The notes: generated by a model not told the origin, from the letters alone. A DNA stretch of 64,000 nucleotides from Vibrio diazotrophicus (GCF_038452265.1 NZ_CP151842.1:124001-188000), one strand, 5' to 3'. Shown: positions 51,987-61,957, numbered from the stretch's first letter. Numbers and translations: made by a program.

Positions 51987-54362
51987 TTAGCGCTTCGCTT
52001 TAGCAAAAGCGTCTGCAAAGGCGCTATTAAATCCACCACCTTGAGATTCATTACGACCACGAACAGATCCATTCCCTTGGGAAGAACGGTTGTTTCCGCG
52101 TGGTTGATTGCCTCTAGGTTGATTCCCCTTAGGTTGATCGTTCCTTGGCTGAGCGTTGTCAGATCGAGCTGGACGACTGTCTTGACCCGGTTCATCGTTC
52201 AGGCGCATAGAAAGCGCGATACGTTTACGCTGGACATCTACTTCCATCACTTTGACTTTAACGATATCGCCAGCTTTCACCACTTCACGTGGATCGGATA
52301 CATAACGATCGGTCAGCGCAGAGATATGCACTAAGCCATCTTGGTGAACACCAATGTCCACAAAGGCACCAAAGTTCGCCACGTTAGACACGACGCCTTC
52401 CAGCACCATACCCGGTTCAAGATCAGAAACTTTGGTAACACCATCAGCAAAAGTGGCTGTTTTAAACTCAGGACGAGGGTCGCGTCCCGGCTTATCAAGC
52501 TCTTTAATGATGTCGCTAACGGTTGGCACACCAAAGTTTTCATCGGTGTAATCCACGGCACGTAAACGACTGAGGAAATCACTGTTACCAATCAAAGCTT
52601 TAATGTCTTGCTTGTTTTTTTCAGCAATGTTTTTCACCACAGGATAGGCTTCAGGGTGCACTGCTGATGCATCAAGCGGGTTCTTGCCATTCATAATGCG
52701 CAAGAAGCCAGCACACTGCTCATAAGCTTTAGGTCCTAAACGTGCGACCTTCTTAAGATCAGTACGGGCATTGAAACGACCATTTTCATCACGGTAGTCG
52801 ACAATGTTCTGCGCTAGCACAGTTGAAAGGCCAGCAACACGAGTTAACAGAGCTGGAGAAGCGGTATTCACATCTACGCCGACGGCGTTTACACAGTCTT
52901 CAACAACCGCGTCCAGACGTTTTGCCAATAGAGATTGGCTCACATCGTGCTGATATTGACCGACACCGATTGATTTCGGATCAATTTTCACCAACTCAGC
53001 CAGAGGGTCTTGTAGACGACGAGCAATTGATACTGCACCGCGCAAAGACACATCCATATTCGGAAATTCTTTTGCTGCTAACTCAGAGGCAGAATAAACC
53101 GAAGCGCCCGCTTCGCTGACCATGATTTTTTGCACTTTCAGACCATCACGTTTGATCATCTCAGCCGCAAAGGCATCGGTTTCACGAGAAGCAGTACCGT
53201 TACCAATCGCAATCAAATCTACGTTATGTTTTTTGACTAATGCCGACACAGTCTGCATTGCACGGTCATATTGGTTTTGCGGTTGGTGCGGGTAAATGGT
53301 ATCGGTCGCAAGCACTTTACCGGTTGAATCAACCACCGCCACTTTACAGCCAGTTCGTAAACCCGGGTCTAAACCTAAGGTAGCGCGAGGGCCAGCAGGT
53401 GCCGCCATGAGCAGGTCTTTCAGGTTAGTTGCGAAGACGTTGATTGCTTCGATCTCAGCACGCTCTTTCATTGTGCCCATTAGCTCGGTTTCCATATGCA
53501 TAGAAACCTTGATACGCCATGCCCAGCTAATGACTTGCTTGCGCCATGTGTCTGCTGGTGCTTGGCTCAAATGAATGCCGTAATGTTCCGCAATAATGGT
53601 TTCACAATGAGACTGACGTGCGGTTTCTTCAAGCTCTGGATCTGCATTTAGAGTCAGAGTTAAGAAACCTTCGTTACGTCCTCGAAGCATTGCCAACGCG
53701 CGGTGAGACGGCACTTTGCTCACAGGCTCTTGGTGCTCAAAGTAGTCTTTGAATTTCTCACCTTCTTGCTCTTTTCCTGCAACCACGCGAGAAACCAGCT
53801 CAGCATTACGAGTCAAGTGACGGCGGATTTTCTCCAGCAAGTCAGCATCTTCAGCAATACGTTCCATGATGATGGCGCGAGCACCGTCCAGAGCCGCTTT
53901 GGTGTCTTCGATACCTTTATCTACGGCAATATAGCGCGCAGCTTCAGATTCTGGGTCTGTCTGTGGCTCATTCCAAAGCTTGTCTGCTAAAGGTTCTAAA
54001 CCTGCTTCGATCGCGATCTGACCTTTGGTTCGACGTTTTGGTTTGTATGGCAGATACAGATCTTCAAGGCGGGTTTTGCTGTCGGTTTCAGAAATGGCTT
54101 TCTCTAATTCAGGTGTCAGTTTACCCTGATCCTGAATCGATTTAAGAATGGTTTGACGGCGGTCTTCAAGTTCACGCAAATAAGAGAGGCGACTATCCAG
54201 AGTACGCAGTTGGGTATCATCCAGACCACCAGTCACTTCCTTACGGTAACGAGCGATAAAAGGAACTGTGTTGCCATCATCAATTAGGTTGACGGCTGCG
54301 ATGACTTGCTCTGAGCGAACGTTTAGCTCATTGGCAATCAATTGGCAGATAGCTTTGCTCAT
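51987..54362 (-). CDS. tex: Tex/YhgF RNA-binding accessory protein
   Basis: 791 residues. Tex-N helical region, YqgF-like RNase H fold (about 325-460, Leu-Gly-Leu-Asp-Pro-Gly-Leu-Arg-Thr-Gly), helix-hairpin-helix repeats (about 500-565), and a C-terminal S1 domain (about 650-725). After the S1 domain comes a tail of about 60 residues rich in Gly, Arg, Asn and Gln with repeated Gly-Asn-Gln-Pro-Arg units, likely disordered and RNA-binding. The tex-greB order is conserved. Confidence 0.95.
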   Translation of the reverse strand: MSKAICQLIANELNVRSEQVIAAVNLIDDGNTVPFIARYRKEVTGGLDDTQLRTLDSRLSYLRELEDRRQTILKSIQDQGKLTPELEKAISETDSKTRLEDLYLPYKPKRRTKGQIAIEAGLEPLADKLWNEPQTDPESEAARYIAVDKGIEDTKAALDGARAIIMERIAEDADLLEKIRRHLTRNAELVSRVVAGKEQEGEKFKDYFEHQEPVSKVPSHRALAMLRGRNEGFLTLTLNADPELEETARQSHCETIIAEHYGIHLSQAPADTWRKQVISWAWRIKVSMHMETELMGTMKERAEIEAINVFATNLKDLLMAAPAGPRATLGLDPGLRTGCKVAVVDSTGKVLATDTIYPHQPQNQYDRAMQTVSALVKKHNVDLIAIGNGTASRETDAFAAEMIKRDGLKVQKIMVSEAGASVYSASELAAKEFPNMDVSLRGAVSIARRLQDPLAELVKIDPKSIGVGQYQHDVSQSLLAKRLDAVVEDCVNAVGVDVNTASPALLTRVAGLSTVLAQNIVDYRDENGRFNARTDLKKVARLGPKAYEQCAGFLRIMNGKNPLDASAVHPEAYPVVKNIAEKNKQDIKALIGNSDFLSRLRAVDYTDENFGVPTVSDIIKELDKPGRDPRPEFKTATFADGVTKVSDLEPGMVLEGVVSNVANFGAFVDIGVHQDGLVHISALTDRYVSDPREVVKAGDIVKVKVMEVDVQRKRIALSMRLNDEPGQDSRPARSDNAQPRNDQPKGNQPRGNQPRGNNRSSQGNGSVRGRNESQGGGFNSAFADAFAKAKR

Positions 54363-54463
54363 CCGTAGATCTCTTTAATTCATTGGTACTAATAGGGCTA
54401 TATGGGGCTGTGAAGCCGAAATTTCCAGTCTTGAACTATATGCGGCTTCACTGTTTGAAAATA

Positions 54464-54940
54464 TTAATCTTGGTAGCGAATAGAGTTTACAAACCACTCT
54501 TTCGGTCCTTCAGGTGTGTGAACAACAAACTCATCGTCCACCTCTTTTTTCAGCAGTGCACGAGCCATAGGCGAATCAATGGAAATATAACCTTTCGCAT
54601 CGCCGTAGATTTCATCAGGACCGACTATACGAAATGCTTTTGAATCGCCATTCTCATTTTCAATCTCTACCCAAGCGCCAAAGAACACTTTGCCTTCCTG
54701 TTGAGGTGAGTAGTCGACGACTTTCACCTGCTCAAGACGTTTGCGCAGGTATCGAACACGACGGTCTATTTCACGCAATCGTTTCTTGTTGTACTGGTAG
54801 TCAGCGTTCTCGCTGCGGTCACCTAGGCTGGCTGCCCAAGTCACTTTTTTTGTTACTTCAGGGCGTTCTTCGCGCCATAATGTATCCAGTTCTTTTTTTA
54901 GACGATCAAAGCCTTCACGTGTAATAAGGTTTGTCTTCAT
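54464..54940 (-). CDS. greB: Transcript cleavage factor GreB
   Basis: 158 residues. Rescues backtracked RNA polymerase by stimulating RNA cleavage. N-terminal coiled coil (about 8-75) with the acidic tip Asp/Glu in Gly-Asp-Arg-Ser-Glu-Asn-Ala-Asp-Tyr, then the FKBP-like C-terminal domain. It is 101 bases before tex on the same strand and divergent from ompR, as in E. coli. Confidence 0.95.
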   Translation of the reverse strand: MKTNLITREGFDRLKKELDTLWREERPEVTKKVTWAASLGDRSENADYQYNKKRLREIDRRVRYLRKRLEQVKVVDYSPQQEGKVFFGAWVEIENENGDSKAFRIVGPDEIYGDAKGYISIDSPMARALLKKEVDDEFVVHTPEGPKEWFVNSIRYQD

Positions 54941-55092
54941 GTTCCTGACTTATGGTAATTGCAACTGGCTGCTACATTAGCTAAAAAAGAAATAAACGTT
55001 AACAATTCTTTGAATTACTTTCGTCAGAACGGTGTTACATTTCACTATCCCAGAAGTGTATGGGGTCGAATAACGAAATAGGTAGGGCGTAA

Positions 55093-55812
55093 ATGCAAGA
55101 AAACTTTAAAGTCTTAGTGGTCGATGACGATGCACGTCTGCGTGCGCTGTTGGAACGTTACTTATCTGAGCAAGGCTTCCAAGTTAGAAGTGTTGCGAAC
55201 AGTGAGCAAATGGACCGCCTATTAACTCGTGAAACCTTCCATATCATGGTGCTGGATCTGATGTTGCCTGGGGAAGACGGATTATCTATCTGTCGTCGTC
55301 TGCGCAATTCAAACAATATGATTCCTATTCTGATGCTGACTGCAAAAGGCGATGAGATCGACCGTATCGTTGGTTTAGAAATTGGTGCGGATGATTACCT
55401 GACCAAGCCTTTTAACCCGCGTGAGCTATTAGCGCGCCTTAAAGCGGTATTGCGTCGTCAGACTATTGAAGCGCCGGGAGCGCCAAGCTCTGAAGAGTCG
55501 TTGGTCGAGTTCGGTGAATTCCGTCTGAACCTAGGTACCCGTGAAATGTTCCGTGGTGAAGAGCCAATGCCTTTGACCTCAGGTGAATTCGCCGTACTGA
55601 AAGCGCTGGTAATGAATGCGCGTGAGCCGTTATCTCGTGATAAGTTGATGAACATGGCTCGTGGTCGTGAATATTCAGCAATGGAACGCTCAATTGACGT
55701 ACAAATTTCACGTTTACGACGTATGCTGGAAGTTGACCCAAGCAAACCACGCTACATTCAGACTGTGTGGGGCTTAGGTTATGTATTCGTTCCCGACGGT
55801 AAATTAAACTAA
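55093..55812 (+). CDS. ompR: Osmolarity response regulator OmpR
   Basis: 239 residues. Receiver domain with phospho-acceptor Asp55 and Lys in the Leu-Thr-Lys-Pro turn, and a C-terminal winged helix with Thr-Val-Trp-Gly-Leu-Gly-Tyr. Same length as E. coli OmpR. A GTAGGG ribosome site precedes it. Unlike E. coli, envZ does not overlap but starts 193 bases later. Confidence 0.97.
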   Translation: MQENFKVLVVDDDARLRALLERYLSEQGFQVRSVANSEQMDRLLTRETFHIMVLDLMLPGEDGLSICRRLRNSNNMIPILMLTAKGDEIDRIVGLEIGADDYLTKPFNPRELLARLKAVLRRQTIEAPGAPSSEESLVEFGEFRLNLGTREMFRGEEPMPLTSGEFAVLKALVMNAREPLSRDKLMNMARGREYSAMERSIDVQISRLRRMLEVDPSKPRYIQTVWGLGYVFVPDGKLN

Positions 55813-56005
55813 GCGTAAGTTTAACTTATGCTGCTGTATCCACGCGTCGGCTGATTAAACTCAATGGCGCGTGTTATCTCTCTTCTCTAGGCGCGCCTGA
55901 CGGTAAACCTCTGTCTGCAACAATCAGTATGTGACTTCGGGCTGTATGTCACACCGGTCTGTCAAAGCAGTTTGAACAACTCGTCGATAAAAACATAGGC
56001 AAAAT
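55813..56005 (+). other. ompR-envZ spacer
   Basis: 193 bases with no gene. An 8-bp hairpin GCGTAAGT/ACTTATGC follows the ompR stop (about 55814-55832), without a T-run, and TGTGAC...GTCACA lies at about 55930-55953. No clear promoter motif. Confidence 0.5.
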
Positions 56006-57310
56006 ATGCGTATTCGTAGCTCGTTTACTCAATCCATTCTTCTCTTTTTAAGCCTGCTCATTGCCAGTCAGGTTTACTCGTATTACGCCGTTTTTAATTA
56101 CGCGCTGATGCCAAGCTTAAAGCAGTTCAACAAAATCCTCAGTCATGAAATCAACCTGATGCTTGATGATACGGTCAATCAAGATACGGGCGTGCCGATG
56201 GATGCACTTTTACGTCGTCGTGTTCTCGAACAACTTGGGGTGACCATTCATCCTGAAGACAGCCCAATTGCCAGTGAATTTGAGCATGCAGTTAGTATTG
56301 ATCTAATGAGCGAAGATATGAGTCTGGAACTGGGTTCGCCCACGGAAGTTCGTATGATGTCTGGTGCAGAAAGTTATGTTTTGTGGATGAAAATCGAGGC
56401 GATACCGGGACAATTACTTCGAATTCCTTTATCTGAGTTACGTGAAAAAGATTTTTCTCCTCTATTCCGTAACAGCATTATCATGGCATTAATGATTATT
56501 TTTGGCGGCTGGTTGTTTATCCGGATGCAGAACAGGCCGCTAATCGCTTTGGAAAAAGTGGCACAAGCTGTTGGCCGCGGGGAGGTTCCGCCGCCATTGC
56601 CTGAAAGAGGCGCTTCTGAAATTCGCTCAGTAACGAGAGCATTCAATCAGATGTCAAAAGGCATTCAGGCTTTGGAAGAAGATAGAGCCTTGTTGATGGC
56701 GGGTATCAGTCACGACTTGCGTACACCGCTCACTCGTATTCGTCTTGCCACAGAAATGATGTCACCGGAAGACAGCTATCTGGCAGAAGGGATCATCAGT
56801 GACACTGAAGAGTGCAATGAGATTATCAGCCAGTTTATGGATTATTTAAAGCCAGTGAATAAGCAGACCTTCGAAGTCGTCAACGTGAATGATATTGCGC
56901 AGGACGTGGCAAGCTCTGAAGGGGGATACGAAGTTCAAATCGAAGTCGAACTGCACAAAGGCAAAGCGAATGCGTTTGGTAACCCCATCGCGATTAAGCG
57001 TGCGGTCAGTAACTTGGTGGTGAATGCCGTTCGTTACGGTAACGGCTGGGTGAGAGTCAGCTCTGGCGTGACTGCGGACAACAGTATGGTTTGGGTGTGT
57101 GTTGAGGATAACGGCCCCGGTATTGAACCAAGTCAGGTGAATAAGGTGTTTGAACCATTTACTCGTGGTGATACGGCTAGGGGCAGTGAAGGCACAGGTC
57201 TGGGGTTAGCCATTGTTAAGCGTATTATCAGTCAGCACAGAGGCTCTGTGGTGGTGAGTAATCGCAGCGAAGGCGGCTTACGTGCTCAGATTAGTTTTCC
57301 AACTAAATAG
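56006..57310 (+). CDS. envZ: Osmolarity sensor kinase EnvZ
   Basis: 434 residues: TM1 (about 10-30), periplasmic sensor (about 35-155), TM2 (about 158-173), HAMP, His236 in Ser-His-Asp-Leu-Arg-Thr-Pro, and the HATPase domain. The dimerisation and kinase parts closely resemble E. coli EnvZ. Partner of OmpR. Confidence 0.96.
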   Translation: MRIRSSFTQSILLFLSLLIASQVYSYYAVFNYALMPSLKQFNKILSHEINLMLDDTVNQDTGVPMDALLRRRVLEQLGVTIHPEDSPIASEFEHAVSIDLMSEDMSLELGSPTEVRMMSGAESYVLWMKIEAIPGQLLRIPLSELREKDFSPLFRNSIIMALMIIFGGWLFIRMQNRPLIALEKVAQAVGRGEVPPPLPERGASEIRSVTRAFNQMSKGIQALEEDRALLMAGISHDLRTPLTRIRLATEMMSPEDSYLAEGIISDTEECNEIISQFMDYLKPVNKQTFEVVNVNDIAQDVASSEGGYEVQIEVELHKGKANAFGNPIAIKRAVSNLVVNAVRYGNGWVRVSSGVTADNSMVWVCVEDNGPGIEPSQVNKVFEPFTRGDTARGSEGTGLGLAIVKRIISQHRGSVVVSNRSEGGLRAQISFPTK

Positions 57311-57330
57311 CTAATTAACTGAATATACAA

Positions 57331-57363
57331 GAAAAAGGCTCGCATAAACGCGAGCCTTTTTCT
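57331..57363. terminator. Bidirectional terminator between envZ and xanP
   Basis: Stem AGGCTCGC/GCGAGCCT, with A's and T's on its two sides extending it. Confidence 0.92.
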
Positions 57364-57380
57364 TATTTCAAGATTACAGA

Positions 57381-58787
57381 TTACGAATCTAAAGCTTGTT
57401 CAAGCTCTTGTTCTGGCTGTTCTTTTCTTGCTGGTTTCGTTTCTGGTAGCAGAAGGTTCAACAAAATTGCTGTGATACCGCCAGCGGCGACACCTGTTGA
57501 GAAAATGCTTTTCACAAAGTCAGGCATGAACTGCAGAATTTCTGGTTTCTGAGCAATGCCAAGACCCATAGAAAATGACAGAGCCATGATCAGAATGGCT
57601 CGGCGATCTAAATCCACACGAGCGATGATGCGAATACCCGCTGCGGCGATAGTCCCGAACATTACGATGGTCGCTCCGCCTAATACCGGTTCTGGAATCA
57701 GCTGTACAAAGCTAGCCACTCCTGGGAACAAACCTAGCAGCACTAACATACCAGCGATAAAGTAACCGACATAACGGCTAGCAACGCCAGTCAGTAGAAT
57801 CACACCATTGTTCTGACTAAAGGTTGAGTTCGGAAAGCTGTTGAATACCGCAGCAAGTGCAGAGTTGAGACCATCTGCCAATACACCACCTTTGATACGC
57901 TTCATGTAAACCGGACCTTTCACTGGTTCACCAGAAACTTCAGATGTAGCAGTAATATCTCCGATCGCTTCCAATGCCGTGATTAGGAAAATCAGCACCA
58001 ATGGAATAAACAGCGACCAGTCGAAACTTAAGCCATATTGCATTGGTACAGGCAGAGCGATAAGCGCTGTGTCACTCATTTTGCTGGTATCAACCATACC
58101 CATGAAATAAGCCAAGGCGAGGCCAACAACCATCGCAATCACAATAGACGCTACGCGAATGTATGGGTTGCGAGCGCGGTTAAGCAGAACGATGATGGCA
58201 AGAACGGTTCCCGCAAGGGCAAGTTTATCTAGGCTGCCAAAAGTGCCGTCACCCATCGCTGCGTAACCACCACCCATAGAGACTAAGCCTACTTGAATCA
58301 GAGTCAAACCGATCAATGTCACCACAATGCCTGATACCAGCGGAGTGATAACGCGCTGAGCGAATTCCAATACACGAGAAAGCAGAATTTCAGCAGAGGA
58401 AGCAACAAGGATAGTACCGAAAATAGCGGCCATCATAGTTTGAATATCTGCGCCGCCAGCTTTAAGCGCTAAGCCAGCACCAATGATTGGACCTAAGAAG
58501 TTAAAGCTGGTGCCTTGAATCGACAGCAAGCCAGAGCCGATAGGACCAATGGTTCGAATTTGAATGAAAGAAGACACACCTGAGGCAAACAGTGACATGC
58601 TGATGATGGTGTTTGTTTCTGCTGCTGGTACGCCTAAACTTTGGCAAATAATAAGGGATGGCGTGATAACAGCTACAAACATAGCTAGCAGGTGCTGAAG
58701 AGCAGCGAATAAAGTGTGTGGCAAAGGTGGTCTGTCATTGAGTTGATAGACAAGATCGGACTTACGAGCCGCGTTTTCGGTTGTCAT
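57381..58787 (-). CDS. xanP: Xanthine permease (NCS2 family)
   Basis: 468 residues from the Met at 58787 (AGGA upstream); the frame runs on to 58835. About 14 membrane segments. The NCS2 features are present: Gln-His-Leu-Leu-Ala-Met-Phe, the central Gly-Leu and Glu-Ala-Ile-Gly-Asp motifs, and Asn-Asn-Gly. The N-terminal third closely resembles E. coli XanP, and recG-xanP are near each other in E. coli too (with gltS between). Probable xanthine:proton symporter; other purines are possible. Confidence 0.88.
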   Translation of the reverse strand: MTTENAARKSDLVYQLNDRPPLPHTLFAALQHLLAMFVAVITPSLIICQSLGVPAAETNTIISMSLFASGVSSFIQIRTIGPIGSGLLSIQGTSFNFLGPIIGAGLALKAGGADIQTMMAAIFGTILVASSAEILLSRVLEFAQRVITPLVSGIVVTLIGLTLIQVGLVSMGGGYAAMGDGTFGSLDKLALAGTVLAIIVLLNRARNPYIRVASIVIAMVVGLALAYFMGMVDTSKMSDTALIALPVPMQYGLSFDWSLFIPLVLIFLITALEAIGDITATSEVSGEPVKGPVYMKRIKGGVLADGLNSALAAVFNSFPNSTFSQNNGVILLTGVASRYVGYFIAGMLVLLGLFPGVASFVQLIPEPVLGGATIVMFGTIAAAGIRIIARVDLDRRAILIMALSFSMGLGIAQKPEILQFMPDFVKSIFSTGVAAGGITAILLNLLLPETKPARKEQPEQELEQALDS

Positions 58788-58929
58788 TTTTATTTTCCTA
58801 ATTGAGTCGTACACAAAAATGCGCTGAATGGGCATTGCTTGTGGAGCAGAATGGTTGTCTGTGATTGCTGTTAATCAGATTCCGCTCTGGAAATTAGTCT
58901 TAAAAAATATAAGGCTAAATTTTGCGGCG

Positions 58930-58968
58930 ATTATAGAGTAATAACTGTAAAAAGCAAACGTTTGCTTT
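58930..58968 (-). promoter_or_regulatory. xanP promoter with PurR-like operator
   Basis: Leftward, -10 TATAAT lies at 58930-58935 and a weak -35 TTTGCT 17 bp upstream. The -35 lies inside an 18-bp perfect palindrome, AAAGCAAACGTTTGCTTT (58951-58968), which matches the PurR consensus CGCAAACGTTTGCG core. PurR bound with purine would block the promoter. Confidence 0.82.
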
Positions 58969-59008
58969 AAGTTGGCGCAAAGGAAAATATGATGAATAAA
59001 TTCAAGGG

Positions 59009-61087
59009 TTAAGCTTTCGCGTAAACGTCTCGTTCGCCAAGCCAACGATCAATAATTGCGGTTGCGTTTGTTGGGTAGTTATCGTGAATATGACGAGCTA
59101 TGCGCTGAACTTCTGGAATTAAGCGTTGATCTCGCACTAAATCTGCAATTTTGAAGTCAGCCAAACCGGTTTGCTTGGTACCGAGTAGTTCACCGGGACC
59201 ACGAATTTCCAAATCTCGTTGCGCGATAACAAATCCATCGTTACTTTCGCGCAGTACACCTAGGCGTTTTTGCGCTGTTTTTGAAAGTGGCGCGTGGTAC
59301 AGAAGTACACAATGACTGGCAACAGAGCCTCGGCCAACACGACCACGCAGCTGGTGGAGCTGGGCTAAACCAAGTCTCTCTGGGTTTTCGATGATCATCA
59401 AGCTTGAGTTGGGAACATCAACACCCACTTCAATCACAGTGGTGGCGACCAGAAGATGCAGCTCATTATTTTTGAATGCCTGCATGACCTGTTGCTTCTC
59501 GGCAGGTCTCATTCTGCCGTGAACTAAACCGATTTTGACATTAGGCAGTTTGCGTTGCAGCTCTTCCGCAGTGTCTGCTGCGGCTTGCGCCTCCAAGACT
59601 TCTGATTCATCAATCAGAGTACATACCCAATAAGCTTGCTTACCTTCATTCAGACAAGCATTACGTACTCGTTCAACGATATCACCGCGTTTGGTATCCG
59701 GAATTGCGACGGTTTGAATCGGTGTTCTGCCCGGAGGAAGTTCATCGATAATTGAGGTTTCCAAATCCGCATACGCTGTCATCGCCAGCGTTCGAGGAAT
59801 AGGGGTTGCTGTCATGATCAATTGATGCGGATACGCGCCTTGTTTAGCGCCTTTTTCGCGTAGTTCCAAACGCTGGTGGACACCAAAACGGTGCTGCTCA
59901 TCGATAATCACCAAGGCTAAATGATCGAATACCACGTGCTCTTGAAACAGTGCGTGAGTACCCACTACCATTTTTACTTCGCCACTGGCAATACGCGCGA
60001 GCTCGGCTTCTTTGGCTTTGCCTTTGAGTTTGCCTGCTAACCAGCCAACCTTGATACCCATAGCTTCAAACCACTGGCTGAAATTAATGGCGTGCTGCTC
60101 TGCGAGCAACTCTGTTGGTGCCATCAAAGCGACTTGGTAGCCGTTTTCAATCGCTCTTGCTGCTGCCAGTGCCGCAACCAGTGTTTTACCTGAACCTACA
60201 TCCCCTTGGACTAAACGCATCATTGGGTGAGGTTTCGCAAGGTCTGCTTCTATCTCGTTAACCACGCGAGTCTGGGCATTGGTTGGTGAAAAAGGTAATT
60301 GTTCCAGCAATTGATTTTTCAGCGTGTCAGAGGCTTTAAGAGGAAGGGCAACATCTTGCTGTCCTTTACTGCGAACTGCCAACATTGAAAGGTTCTGTGC
60401 CAGTAGTTCTTCCATAATTAAACGAATCTGCGCTGGATGGCGACCATCATCAAAAAGACTTAAATCGATATCCGATGGCGGGCGATGAATGGTATGCAGC
60501 GCTTGCGCCAGAGTTATTTGATGATCGTATAAACCGGATGGAAGCAGTTCTTGCACTGCTGCCTTATCAAGTAGAGATAGCGCCTGATCAGTCAGGTTGC
60601 GCAGAGTGAGCTGACGCAGACCTTCAGTGGTTGGGTAGACCGGAGTTAGATTGGCTTCGACATCGGGTTTCTGTTCTGGAAAGTAAAACTTATATTCAGG
60701 ATGGATGATTTCCAACCCTGTATTGCCACGCTTTATTTCGCCGTAAGCGTGTACTAACTTACCTTCGGTAAAGTTGTTTTTTATCCCAGCGGTAAAGTTG
60801 AAGAAGCGCAGAGTAAGTGTGCCGTTTCCGTCGCTTATTTTTACAGTCAGCATTTTGCGACGGCCGAAGGTGGTATCGACCGCCATCACTTTACCTTGCA
60901 CCGCTGCCCAAAGGCCTGGGTGCAGTTTTACAATCGGGTAGATTCGAGTGCGATCTTCATAACGTAGCGGCAGGTGGAACAGTAAATCTTGTACTGTAGT
61001 AAGCCCAACTTTCTCCAGTTTTTCGGCCACTTTTGCGCCCACTCCGGAAAGTGAGGTTAATGGAATTGCAGATAAAAGCTGGGACAT
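59009..61087 (-). CDS. recG: ATP-dependent DNA helicase RecG
   Basis: 692 residues. N-terminal wedge/OB domain that binds branched DNA, then helicase domains with Walker A Gly-Asp-Val-Gly-Ser-Gly-Lys-Thr, the DEQH box Asp-Glu-Gln-His, and motif VI Gln-Leu-Arg-Gly-Arg-Val-Gly-Arg. Regresses stalled replication forks and branch-migrates junctions. The Met at 61087 gives the family start Ser-Gln-Leu-Leu; two more codons are open upstream. Confidence 0.96.
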   Translation of the reverse strand: MSQLLSAIPLTSLSGVGAKVAEKLEKVGLTTVQDLLFHLPLRYEDRTRIYPIVKLHPGLWAAVQGKVMAVDTTFGRRKMLTVKISDGNGTLTLRFFNFTAGIKNNFTEGKLVHAYGEIKRGNTGLEIIHPEYKFYFPEQKPDVEANLTPVYPTTEGLRQLTLRNLTDQALSLLDKAAVQELLPSGLYDHQITLAQALHTIHRPPSDIDLSLFDDGRHPAQIRLIMEELLAQNLSMLAVRSKGQQDVALPLKASDTLKNQLLEQLPFSPTNAQTRVVNEIEADLAKPHPMMRLVQGDVGSGKTLVAALAAARAIENGYQVALMAPTELLAEQHAINFSQWFEAMGIKVGWLAGKLKGKAKEAELARIASGEVKMVVGTHALFQEHVVFDHLALVIIDEQHRFGVHQRLELREKGAKQGAYPHQLIMTATPIPRTLAMTAYADLETSIIDELPPGRTPIQTVAIPDTKRGDIVERVRNACLNEGKQAYWVCTLIDESEVLEAQAAADTAEELQRKLPNVKIGLVHGRMRPAEKQQVMQAFKNNELHLLVATTVIEVGVDVPNSSLMIIENPERLGLAQLHQLRGRVGRGSVASHCVLLYHAPLSKTAQKRLGVLRESNDGFVIAQRDLEIRGPGELLGTKQTGLADFKIADLVRDQRLIPEVQRIARHIHDNYPTNATAIIDRWLGERDVYAKA

Positions 61088-61154
61088 AATCAACCATTTA
61101 GCTGTTTGAAATAAGGGTTATTCAAACATTAAGCTGTGTTTTTGTACAGGGGAA

Positions 61155-61841
61155 TTATTTGCTCTGCATCGCTTTCCACCAAGATTCATTCGCAACAATT
61201 TGACCTTCGTCATCCAGAGGTGGGTAAGGCAGCTTTTTGCGTTTAGCCACTTTGGCTAATACAGGGTGGCCACGTTCAAATAGAATTCGGTGAATGGTTT
61301 CTTCAGGAAGCGGGCTTTTTTCTTGCTGATACATGCCCGCAGCTTGGCGTTGACGTTGTGCTTCATACAGAATCAGTGCGCTAGCAACAGAAACATTGAG
61401 TGATTGCACCATTCCAACCATAGGGATAACGATGTCTTGATCGGCCAGCTCAAGAGCTTGCTTTGATATACCCACTTTTTCACTACCCACGATAATTGCT
61501 GTCGGTTTGGTGTAGTCAATTTCACGAAAGTCTATGGCAGTTTCTGAAAGGTTGGTGACTAATACCTGCATGTTCTGTGCTTTTAGCGCTTTTACTGCAT
61601 CTTGAATATTGTCATGAGTGTCCACTTCGACCCAGTTACGAGCGCCTGCTGAGGTATGACCAAGAGTACGCATTTGTTTGCTCGGCCAAACCGCATGGAT
61701 TTTGTGCAATCCAATTGCATCGGCAGTACGAATGACCGCGGAGACGTTATTCGGCTTGTGTACTTCTTCTAAACATACGGTCAGATCAGGTTGGCGTGCT
61801 TTGAGCACTTCTTGAATTCGAGTGTAACGTTCTAAGTTCAT
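61155..61841 (-). CDS. trmH: tRNA (Gm18) 2'-O-methyltransferase TrmH
   Basis: 228 residues of the SPOUT fold. Motifs: Asn-x-x-Ala-Val-Ile-Arg-Thr-Ala-Asp-Ala (motif 1, with the catalytic Arg), Val-Gly-Ser-Glu-Lys-Val-Gly (motif 2), Ser-Leu-Asn-Val-Ser-Val-Ala (motif 3). Between spoT and recG on the same strand, as in E. coli. Confidence 0.95.
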   Translation of the reverse strand: MNLERYTRIQEVLKARQPDLTVCLEEVHKPNNVSAVIRTADAIGLHKIHAVWPSKQMRTLGHTSAGARNWVEVDTHDNIQDAVKALKAQNMQVLVTNLSETAIDFREIDYTKPTAIIVGSEKVGISKQALELADQDIVIPMVGMVQSLNVSVASALILYEAQRQRQAAGMYQQEKSPLPEETIHRILFERGHPVLAKVAKRKKLPYPPLDDEGQIVANESWWKAMQSK

Positions 61842-61890
61842 AACAAATTTTCTATGCTTTAGTCTGTGGTTAGAAAAGGCTTACCACATA

Positions 61891-61926
61891 AAATAAAAAA
61901 GCCCTTGATAGGCCATATCAAGGGCT
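61891..61926 (-). terminator. Terminator between spoT and trmH
   Basis: Eleven-base stem AGCCCTTGATA/TATCAAGGGCT with a five-base loop, followed leftward by a T-run. It should reduce read-through from spoT into trmH. Confidence 0.9.
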
Positions 61927-61957
61927 ACATCGTTAGGTTACTTGAGCATCGGCGCTA

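Noticed and set aside
55930..55953. TGTGAC...GTCACA in the ompR-envZ gap as a CRP site
   Set aside because: The arms are too far apart for CRP (TGTGA-N6-TCACA).
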